From: Achatina immaculata
Taxonomy: Eukaryota > Mollusca > Gastropoda > Stylommatophora > Achatinidae
NCBI GenBank assembly: GCA_009760885.1
Contig: CM019715.1
Coordinates: forward strand, 21,844,003-21,908,002
Length of the DNA stretch: 64,000 bases
Direction: 5' to 3'
Below the pieces are notes generated by a model. That model did not search any database. It was given only the letters and a program-made list of their open reading frames with translations, and had not been told where the DNA came from. The position numbers and the translations under genes were made by a program. Shown piece by piece: positions 25,001 through 37,000 of this stretch; the first letter of the stretch is position 1, and every line of letters begins with the position of its first letter.

Positions 25001-28000
25001 ATATGTGATTGATCTGTTTAATTTTTGCTAATTTTAAAAAAATTAATTTTTGGGTGCAACTTTCTGGATGCATGGATGCTGTGGCATGTGGTGAAGTATG
25101 TGTGGGGCTGTCCTGATTGCAATGATGCCGGAGTCTGATTTTGAACCTTTGAACCAATGATATGATATTTTATAACTGTAAATAAGAGACATAAACAGAG
25201 GGCAATGTTTCAGAAGACAGTATAAAGCTAACTGAAGTCATCGTAAAACAACCCCATAAAGCCAAATATCAGGGAACGTTACTGCCTCTTAGTGGAAAAA
25301 CCATCTTATAAAAGAAAGAATAGAACAGCTAAAGCAGCAATAATTGTCTGGAACAAATCTTTATGTAAATAACTTGTTAATTTTTTTAGGTCGTTCTGCT
25401 TCCTTCCCCGTTGATTTCTTCTGGATTGGAGCAAATGACAGACGTACTGAAGGTGGTTGGAGATGGACAGATAGATCACCTTTTGCCTTTCTCAACTGGG
25501 ATTTCAGTAAGTGAAAATAAACTCTCTTCTAGTTTAATCTGAAACAAGTTAGGCTGAAAAAAAAACTGAAGGCAAGACTGCATTTTAAAGAAAGAAATAA
25601 AGAGCATATTTTGATTCTTGTCGGCTTTCTTCGTTAAAAATGTGAGAAGATTTATTTTAGCTAAAAAATGAATTTTCAAATCATTTTGTTGACTTTTTCT
25701 GATCTTATATGACACATAAAAGAACAAATATGTTAGTAAAGAAAATTAAACAGAGAAAACTTAAGTATTTCAGACATTTTAAATGTCATGAGAATTTGGA
25801 GAAGACAGTCTTTGAATAGAGGGCTCACCTGGGCAAGAGCAGAAAAAAAGGTGAAGGACAGGCATTTGTGGAAAACCCTTGCGGAAGCCCCATGTGCCCT
25901 GAGCACTTAAGGTTCAGAGAGAGAGAGAATCTTTGAAGGGTACATAGTGGGAAAAAGAAAGTTGGGAAGACCAAGGCAAAGATTGCAACAAGACATCATT
26001 GATGATTTGCGAATAGATAAGTCAACAGCAGGGCATTTTGCCTGAGAGGCCTTCAAGAGAGCTGTTAGGGAAGCAAAGTTCCACAAGGGACATGCTAATG
26101 AATGAATATGACAAGAGTGGTTAACCCATGTCTCACATGCCAAAAGTGCCATATGGTAGATATTTTGAGCACACGGAGCTCAAAATTCCATTTTGTAAAA
26201 TAGAAAATCCAAACAAAACAAATGACATTCTGTTTATATGACAGCCATACTAACAAATGACATTCTGTTTATATGACAGCCATACTGACAAATGACATTC
26301 TGTTTATATGACAGCCATACTAACAAATAGCACTTTTTAAATAGGACAACCTGATAACAGGGATGATGCTGACTGTGCTGTGATGGTTCAGAAAAGTGGA
26401 AGATGGAATGATGTCCCTTGCCAAAACAGATATGGATATATTTGCAAGAAGAAAGGTACCACAGCCTAATCATGGTGATCATATATCTTCTTACTAGATG
26501 AATAGATCAGCATTGACTGACTGTCTTGTGGTATAGTATAAATAAGCTTAAACAGGAAGACAAAGAGGTGGTTCAGTATTTGTATAAGATTTAAGTTCTC
26601 CTTCAAGAAAGCCCCCAGAAACAACCACTATAGCACTGCCTCATGAAGATCACTGTGGCCATTGGGCAGTAAAATCTCATCAACAAGGATGGTCAGAAGA
26701 GCTAATTGCTCATGCTCGTGGCATTGGACCAAACCAAATCCCAAGGTATTTCCATGGCCTACTTCTGAGGGAGAAAGATATAACATACTGCACCCCAGTT
26801 TTGTTTTTCATTTTGTAGAACCTGACTAGGTGAAATTATTCACAAAGCCAACATTAAAGAGAATGATAAATCTTATATAAAAATTTCTTATATAACTGTC
26901 TCCTATGTCTCCTATATATATCTTATATATAACTCTCCTATATAACTGTCTCCTATATAAATCTTATATATAACTGAATGCTATATAAATCTTCAATATA
27001 AGTCTTATTTCTTAAATAAAAAAAATGATTCTTTTATATAAATCTCCTTTATAAATCTTTTACTTAGCTCTTATTTAAATGTCCTATATAACTGTCTCTT
27101 ATGTCTCCTAAATAAATCTCCTATATAACTATCTCTTATGTCTCCTAAATAAATCTCCCCTGTAACTCTCTAAGTTTAGTTAAGCCAGTTTAGTGAGCAT
27201 AACAAGAAAAACAAGACTTGCAATGATGCTACAAGAATCTACAGATCCGGTGGTACGAGAAGTGCAGCCAACACTTAGAACTGGACGAAAATGGAAAGTA
27301 GGTGAGGAAGTGACCACAGCCAGGGAAACGCAGGAGCTGAAAGAAGTAATAGGGTACACCCAGACCAACAGAAGGGGATTTGGTCATGGTGAAATCAAGT
27401 GGTGGTCAAAGGCCTCCTGCAAGGAAAGAAGGGATATGATCATCAGCGAGGTAAGGAATTCAGAGGATGACAAGCGGGTCCAGAAGGCAGTCCAACAATC
27501 ACAACAAGGGCAATGGACAACATGGGAGGAAGTCCTGCAGAGATCACTAACATGGAATGACATCTGGAAAATGGCACCCTTGAGGCTCAGCTTCATCATC
27601 AGAGCTTCTTATAACCTTCTGCCTACAGGCTCCAACCTATACAAATGGGGTGTATCAGAAGATACAAAGTGCCCTCTCTGCAACGAAAGGCAAACATTGG
27701 AACATGTGCTGTCAGCATGTAGAGTGTCTTTAGGGCAAGGACGGTACACCTGGCGGCACAACAGAGTGTTGCAGGAACTAGTAGCCATTGTAGACAGGGC
27801 AAACGATAAAGCAAATAACAGCAAAAGAGTTGAGGTCCCACCTAAATATTTCATAGGTGCTGGTACGACATCAAATATTGAAATCAGGGACATTCCCTTA
27901 CCATCACTGCTAGATGGTACAAATGATTGGGAAGTGACAGCGGACCTTCCAGAAAGACGAGAATACCCAACTGCCATTAAGAACACAGGAATGCGACCGG

Positions 28001-31000
28001 ACATTGTAGTGTACTCCACAGAAAAACAGGAATTAATAATGATCGAGCTTACGGTCCCATACGAAACTAGAATAGAGGAACAGCATTTATTCAAATTGGA
28101 GAAGTACAATGATCTGGTCAAGCAACTGAGGCAGGGGGCAGGAATCAGGGCAAAAGTGATAGCTGTAGAAGTGGGAGCAAGAGGATTCATAGCAACATCA
28201 GCATATGACCTATGTAAGCAACTGGGCATAAAGGGACAAGCAAGAGCAAGGGCATTGAGAAGCCTTTCAGAAACAGCAGAAAAGGCCTCATGCTGGCTGT
28301 GGAGTATGCGAAACAAGCATTGGGAGCATAAGTAATTTCATTCGCCACAACCAATACCAGTCCTCCATAGCTAAATCACTAAAGACGTGTGGCAACTGGA
28401 AGATCATGGGTTCGATCCCGGGACCGAAAAAAAAGCAACAACTCACAAGACCTCTGGGAGTCATGACCCAGAGGGGCCCACCCCCCTTAGAGTGTCAGGA
28501 GTTTAAAGGGCCGAAACACTTGTCTGAGGGGGGGTACTTCCTCTGATGATCTGAAGGAGTTGTGTTGTTGTTCCGCTCTCTACGGTAGAGAGTTTCCTGC
28601 ATACTGTCTCTTATGTCTCCTAAATAAATCTCCTATATAACTATCTCTTATGTCTCCTAAATAAATCTCCCCTGTAACTCTCTAAGTTTAGTTAAGCCAG
28701 TTTAGTGAGCATAACATCCCTTGATGAAGTTGAAAATCTTGCTGAAAACAGGAAAACTTGGCAGACAACTATGCAAGCCCAATATGACATTTAACGGCAC
28801 GGGAAGGATGTAAGATGTAAGATAACTCTTATCTCCTATATAAAAAGGTTCTAACTCAAATATTTACCCTTGAGTACTGCAGCTGATGTCACCAGTTCTG
28901 TTCTGATTTACAATTTCTTATTGTTTCCTTCACATAAACGTTCAAGTTTTGTATCACTGCATTGTAGTACTTCCACCTCTTACATCTCAAGCGAAGACGC
29001 TGTGTTACAGTGTCCTGGTGCCTGCATGAGACTGTTAATGATGTCTGTTATTTATAAGTCTGCTCCTGTACCTAGCTACCTAGTCTGCTCTTTAATTTTC
29101 AGAAAAATCTGGAATGTCCTAGAACAAAGATGAAAGTGAGTTTACAAATTGTTGTATTCAGCACAACTTTATAACACAGTGATATGAATAGAATACTAAG
29201 ACAACTTTGAAAAGAACACTGAAATATTTAAAATGTGAATATAATAGGGAAAGTGGGTATTTTTCACAAATAGAACAAAAGACAGCAAAACGAAGTAGTA
29301 GAGAATTGATTTCTGAAGAAGACATAATGCAGAACGTTGGAAGCAAAAAAGCCAGTGTACTTTAGACATCTTGGGAAACATGACAATGCACTTAAAACTA
29401 TACTGGAGAGAGAAAAGTCTAGAACAAAAGAACTATAGAGCAACAACAGCACAGAATGGATGAATACTTCAAAATTTGTGATGACTCTGGTTGTTTATAA
29501 CATCATGATATAAAGATTCATTACAGACAGATGTCATTTGGAGACAACTATCAGGCTAACCAGGTAGCCACTATGATGTGCAGGAGGGACATTATTTTAT
29601 ACTGACTTGTTAGCCTTGCCAGTGCTACAAAATAGCCTAGGACTAGAACTGGAGACAAATGAAAAATGTTGTGAATTCATTGGACAACAAAGATAACTAA
29701 TGAAGAGCGTATGAGAAGAGCTGGAGAGACAAAAAAAATCTTGTCAAAAAAGTAAGAGAAAGACAATGTACTTTCATAGGACATGCAATGAGAAGAGGGG
29801 ACATTGAAAATATTGTAACAACAGGAGAAACAAAGGGAAGAATAGCCAAGGGAAGAACAAGAGAAATGATACTGAATAATCGGACAAGATGGTGTGAGAG
29901 GAGATTTCCAAATGAGATGATGAATCGTGTACTCTGGAGAAACATACTAGCCAACGCCAGTCGACACAGCATCTGATGATGATGATGGTACTTATGTCCA
30001 CTTTATTTTTTTCTGTGGGGGACAGTGAGGAAGGAAGGCATGTGTTTTTTGTATTTATGAAAATGTTAAAAAAAAAACCAACCAAACTATATTTTTCAGG
30101 AAGAGTGACTCGCCGATCCTTGGTCACAACAACTACTCCCCCTAGCCACATAGCAGGTGAGTTTTTGTGAAGAAAACACTCAAAAGCTCACAAAAAAAAA
30201 GCTCACAACTATGAACTCGCATGTTATTATTTTGCAAATAAGCACAAACAGTTAATAATGGTCTGGCTTAAGTGAATAAACAACAGGTACTTAGACTGCC
30301 ATCAAATGACCTTCCATGTTTTTAATCCTGTGACAGTATAAACCCAGACTAAAGCCCAGACTAAAGCCCAGACTAAAGCCCAGACTAAAACCCAGACTAA
30401 AGCCCAGACTAAAACCCAAACTAAAACCAAGACTAAAGCCAGACTAAAGCCCAGACTAACAGAAGAATATTGTCAGGTTGATTATTTTATATGCACAAAA
30501 TATAGTAAAGGAACAAAGTCAGAACCCTTCTCTATAAGAACAGGTTTAAAACAAGGTGATACATTATCTCCGTTACTATTCAACCTAGTACTAGAAAGGT
30601 AATCAGAAAAGCGAAAGAAGGAAGCAGTACAGAAGAACAAGCTAAAATACTAGATATGCTAATGACATTGACCTGGTGGGGAAAACTATGCAAGAAGTCA
30701 TCAATACCTGCATACACCTGAGAGATGTAGCTATAAAAGTAGGCTTGACCATTAACCAAGATAAGACAGAGTATATGAAGATATCAAGAGACCAGAGGCA
30801 GAAAAATTATGATCCAGATTATATAAATGTTGGCAGTATGATTTTTAGGAAAGCAGAAACATACAAATATCTAGGCACAACCTTCAACAGAAGCAACACA
30901 GTAAACGAGGAAATTAAAATCAGAGGACAGATAGGAAATAAAATATACTTTGTCTTGCAACACCTGTTAAAATCTAAAATCCTGTCCCAAAACACCTAAA

Positions 31001-34000
31001 TAACAATCTACAAAACTATAAGACCAGCTGTCATGTATGGATCAGAAATATGGAGTACGACAAAGAAAAATGAACAATTGCAGATTTTTTAGAACAAGAT
31101 CCTAAGAAGAATCTTTGGGCCAATAAAGATTGTTGTTACATAATGGAGAGCTAGAAAGAACACTGAACTGAACAGCTTATTTAAATCCCAATGAATTATA
31201 AATGTCTTGAAACTGAACAGACTGGGGCATGTAGAAAAAATGGAAGAGAACAGACAAACAAAAATGATGTATGCACAAGAGATGAGGGAAGCAGGACCAA
31301 GGGGTAGACCAAAACAGAGATGGAAAGACAACATAGAAGAGGATATGAAAGAAATTGGTGTCGCAAACTGGAGAGAGAAGATTATGAATAAAGAGGAATG
31401 GAGGCGAACTTTATCTGCAGCAGTGAGCCTTAATGGCTTGGAAACCTGAAGAAGAAGGGGAAGATTATTTTATTGTTATTTTTTCAGTGTTCAGTATTAT
31501 ACTACATGTGCTTGCTTAATCCAACACTGTACAGGAATTTTCCATTAGTGATGATAAGGCTGAAATTGGCCATTCTTAGTTTTTCTACAACACAGAGATA
31601 AGACAGATGAGCAAACAACAACTTGTCTCATGGGTGATCAGAAAAAGAAAATGGACATATGTAGGCCATGTGATGAGAAGAAACAATCAGAGAACACCAA
31701 AACAAGCTATCCAGTGGAGCACAACAGGCTGAAGAAAAAGAGGTCGACCACGTGAAACTCTAAAGAGGACATTGTTAAGAGAAGCCAGTTTAGTGGGCAT
31801 AACATTCCTTGATGAAGTTGAAAAACTCGCTGAAAACAGGAAAACTTTGCAAACAACTATGCGAGCCCTATGTGACGTTTAACGGCATGGGAAAGATGAA
31901 AGATAAAAACATTACCGTCTAATGTTTTTATAAAGTAAAGTAAAGGTAGTCCCATAGCAAATGATGTAGGGGATGAAGCGTTGGAGACCTCATTATGATG
32001 GGCCATCAGCTTATGAGGTAGGGTGGCTAGTTCCTTTCCTTCCCAGATTTTCTCTGGTACCCATTTTACGAGGCTGGGTCAACCTCAGAGCCACATTGGT
32101 TGGGGAAAATAAATCCCTGCACAGTTGAGGATTTGAACCCTCGACCATTTGGTTGCTAAACGAGTGCTCTAACCACTATGCTAGACGGTCCCCAATTTTT
32201 TTTATATATACTTTATATATTTAAGTCTAAATTTTGTACACAGATGACTAAACACTTACTGGCTTATTATAAACTAATCTCAAACAATTTATCTGCAGCC
32301 AATATGATGTTTGGTTGCCCTCGTGGCTGGGACAATTTCCGTGGCTCGTGCTACAAGGTGGTGCAGATATCTACAGGTATTGACCAGGCATCTGCCAGTT
32401 CTTCCTGTGGTAGTCCCAGCCTGCAAGGTGCTCTTGCAGCCATTATTGATGGTGATGAGAACAGATTCATTCAGTCAATGCTCCCTCAAGGTAAGTAAAT
32501 CAATCCTTCACTGCAATAAAATAAGACAGGATAAAAAAAAAACCTTGTGCATATGTGGCTTTTTTTTCTACTAGAAATCAGTGAAACAGTTTTAGTAACT
32601 TCTTTTGTGGAAATACAAATTTTCAAAACTTTAGCTGATGTCAGATGTAGTAAACTTTTGTAATCTTAATGTACTGCAATGTGATAAATTTCTTTACAGA
32701 AAAATAGTGTGTGTGAATGAGTGAGCATGCATGATCTGCATGATTTGACTATAGCCACTTTTGTGACATTGCAAAAAACAACTCAGTAACAAGATAATTT
32801 TGACAAACTGGCTTTTATTTCAGGTACCAATTATACCTGGATTGGCCTGGGAGACCCTAAGGAGAACACTTTTACCTGGACTGATGGTACACCCGTCCAG
32901 TACACAAACTGGGACATCGGGGAACCAGATAATCAGAACAATGAGGACTGTGTTGTAATGAAATCATCGGTGAGTTGACTAATGCCCACATAATTAACAC
33001 CAACTTCAGACAACTTTAAGTAGCCAAAGTCTGATATGTTGAGCCACAAGATATAAAACAGTGACATAACACAACCAAAGCCCTTTTTTAGGATGAGAGC
33101 CAAAGAAGAGGAGAATGTGAGATAAGAGAATTGACGACTGTGGTAAAATGTATAACAATAAAGCAGATGAAGGTACGCCTCCATAAGGTAAATCAGATTT
33201 TTTTTTTTGTAGTTCATATTTCTTTTATGTTCCTGCAATTGTATGGCCATATAAAAGAGATGGTGACTGCAGTAAAACTGGTTCCAGTAATGAAGGTAAG
33301 AGGTGTATGGTTCAGTTTTAGAAAATGACAGAGTGAGTGAGGAAAATGAGCAGAAATGCAAATGGCAGAAAGTAAAATGAGAACGTATAAAAGAAGAACA
33401 TACAACATCCAGTATTTCGGCTTATTTGCTTTTCTTCTCATATTCCTCACTCCCTCTGTTGTTTTGTAAAACTGAACCATACACCTCTATGGCCATATAA
33501 ACATTGTACAAGAAAAATATGTGACATGGAGCTGAGAGTAAAATCTTTGATGTAATGTGTTTCAGAATGGCCGTTGGAATGATGTAAGCTGTTCAAGCAC
33601 ATTTAACACATATGTCTGTAAGAAAAGTAAAAGTGTTCTGCCGAGAGCTGGCAGTGATGAAGAACAAGGATGTACAAATGTAAGTGGGTTAGATAGCTGA
33701 TAACTTAATATATTTGTATGATCAAATCTACAGGACAACTGTTCTATGTCCTTTTCAGAAGATCCAGCTGTTGTTAGTAAAGAAAAGAAATACCAGTGCT
33801 ATGAAGTAGTATTGGAAAGGTCCTGGACTGCATTTGCCATAACTGTACTGTTCGACGAATGCATACAGGACACTGAAGGTCGTTACTTCCAAACCTGCTG
33901 AGTCAGTTTGCCAGTTAGTGTCGTACTAGAGTGTGGCACATGAAAAAGTCACCCGCCATACGGGCAGACGAAGAAAGGCCACCTTGTAATTCTTATCTTA

Positions 34001-37000
34001 CATCCTTCCCGTGCCGTTAAACATCACATAGGGCTTGCAAAGTAGTTCGCCAATTTTTCCTGTCTTCAGCGAGTCTTTCAACCTCATCAAGGGATTTTAT
34101 GCCTGTTAATTTGGCCTCTCTTAACAATGACCTCTTCAGAGTTTCACGAGGTCTGCCTCATTTTCTTTGGCCTGTTGTGTTCCACTTGATAGCTTGTTTT
34201 GGGATTCTCTGATTGTTTCTTCTCATCAAGTGACCAACATATGTCCATCTCCTTTTCCTGATCACCCATGAGACTGGTTGTTGTTCAGTCATCTGTCTTA
34301 TCTCTGCATTATTCTTAAATTCGTTCCACTTGATGCCGAGTATTTTCCTTAGGCATTTATTTTCAAAAGAGTCTAATTTCTTGTCTATTTCTTTAGTTGT
34401 TTTCCAGCTTTCGCATGCATAAATGAGGGTGGATTTTACATTTGAATTGAATAGTCTTAACCTGGTTTTTGTGTTTATAACTTTTGAATTCCATATGTTC
34501 TCAAGGTTCTTGAAGATCGATGCTGCTTTTGCAATTCTGATTCTAACTTCCTTTCTAGTGTCACCATCCTGGTCTATGTAGCTGCCAAGGTATGCAGATT
34601 GATTGACTTCTTCAATATCTGTCCCTTCTATGTAATAATGAAAATTCCCCTTAATCAAAAAGGAAAAATTTTCATTATTTTTGTTTTGTCCTTGTTAATT
34701 TCAAGTCCTATTTTGCTCCTATTTTTTCTTGCATGGAGTTCACCCTGTAATTCATTCATTCCTTTGCATGTCCCTTGCGGAACTTTGCCTCCCAAACAGC
34801 ACTCCTGTAGGCCTCTCGGTTGTGAGTTCCTATTTGACTTTCCATGATTGCTGCTTGGGTTTCTTGGTATGTTTCCAGAAGGTAGTTTACCATTGCTTTC
34901 CTTCCGGGCAGTGACTGTACTAGTCAGTGATCGTAGCCATTGTCCCTACATTGAGATCATCTGCCTACCATCATAGAATGGTGACCATAACCAACATTAT
35001 CTGTCAGCTGCTCTCCCATTCCATTCACCACCTGCTCCCATGGCTTCACGTCACCCTGATCGGGGGGCTATACGGGTACTCCACCTTGCCCACCCTGTAA
35101 TTACACGTGTTAATTTTGTACATGCTTCTTTGTGACCTTGTGTTAGGACAACTCTGCAGTCATTATGGTGACTCACATATTCAAACAGGGTGCCTGCATC
35201 AAATTTTGTGTGAAGCTCAGCAAATCTGCTCCCGAGACTTCAGGCTTTTGGCAAACATTCTTCTTTTTCTATGAGCAGGTGCATAATTCGGCAGTTTTTC
35301 GAGCCATTAAGGATCATTGGTCAGACAAGACAGGTTTCCATTCCTCTCTTTCTTAGGTCTGACACAAGTTTTTGAGTGGCATGTGTGTTTCAGGGCTGGT
35401 CAAGTGTCAGGGCCGGGCGAGTGTCAAGATGATGAGCATTCAGGGTGACCAGAAAAAGTTAAAGAACTACTTCTGAACAATTCATCAGCTTTCTCATGTG
35501 GCAGTTTTGGAGTCTTCCAGGAGATCCTCATGGAAAACCTGAACATGCATCACACTGCTGTTAAGTTTGTCCACTGGCTCTTAAGACTTGATCAGAAACA
35601 GCAGCATCTTGATGAGTGCTCACACCTCCCTCAAGTGGATACCTTGTTGACAGGAACCAACATGGTCTTGTTCCTCAAAATGAAAGGAGCACTGCTTCAA
35701 CAGCATAGATGAAATCCAAGTGGAAGTGCAGATAGTATTGGACAGCCTTCAGGAAAAGGACATCCATGATGCTTCTGAGAATAGAAGAGGTGCTGGGGTC
35801 ACTGTATACCTTCCCAAAGGGACTATTTTGAAGATGAAAATGACCAGATTTAAATAATTCTGTACTCTTTCTTTTAGGACCAGTCTGTGAACTTTCCAAT
35901 ACCACTTCATATATAATGTCTGCTCTCAGTGCATGACCATAAGACCATGTTAAGAATCATGAACGGTTATGACACATGCTGTATGTTTTTATGATTAAAA
36001 AATGGTGAATTCATTCCCCTTCAAATACAACTTCTGAACAGGATTTCTTAGTGAAAGCCATATACAGTTTCTGTATTACACAGCTGAAGATTATAATGTT
36101 TTTCTGCAGTAACAGGGATGGAAAGTTGAGGAGGAAGAGGTTATATATATATATATATAATTTTAATGCAGAAATGAGTTGGATGGATGGGTGGGGAGTG
36201 AAGTGGTATGACCAGAAAGGGTTGAAAAAACTGCTATTAAACTGTTTATAGGGAGTTTTTTATGGTCACAGTTCTGGAACAGTTGTTGTAGTCTTCCTGA
36301 TATTACAAGAGTCTTTCTACAGTTGGGTGACTAATAACAACTGAGAGCATTTACTCTGGTTGAATGTTTTGGTAAACATTCCATTAAAGATAAACTTAAC
36401 ATGTCTAAACATGACCTGACACAACACTTGTGGCTGCTAAATGTTTAATGATGCTGATTTCTAAGGGTTCTATTGGCTATGGAGCTCAGTGCTACAGCTA
36501 CATTAATACTTTAAGATCATTTAGTGATGCCCAAAGAGACTGCAGGACCAGATCCAAAAACCTGGGAAATCTAGCCACAATTGACTCTGGGTAAGTAACT
36601 CATTTATTCTTTTAGTAGATTGGTTCCTGTTTGAGTTGGAGCCTGGAGAGGTGTAGTACTGTCGCAGCTTCTGGAGAGGTGTCTTACTGCTGTAGTATTA
36701 TCACAGCTTCTGGAGAGGTGTCTTACTGCTGTAGTACTGTCACAGCTTCTGGAGAGGTGTCTTACTGCTGTAGTACTGTCACAGCTTCTGGAGAGGTGTC
36801 TTACTGCTATAGTATTATCACAGCTTCTGGAGAGGTGTCTTACTGCTGTAGTACTGTCATACCTCTTGGAGAGGTGTCTTACTGCTGTAGTACTGTCACA
36901 GCTTCTGGAGAGGTGTCTTACTGCTATAGTATTATCACAGCTTCTGGAGAGGTGTCTTACTGCTGTAGTACTGTCGCAGCTTCTGGAGAGGTGTCTTACT

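Noticed and set aside
27193..28335. Host gene of 380 codons
   Set aside because: Zinc knuckle plus PD-(D/E)xK motifs, a second truncated copy at 58897 and flanking direct repeats show it is a LINE fragment.
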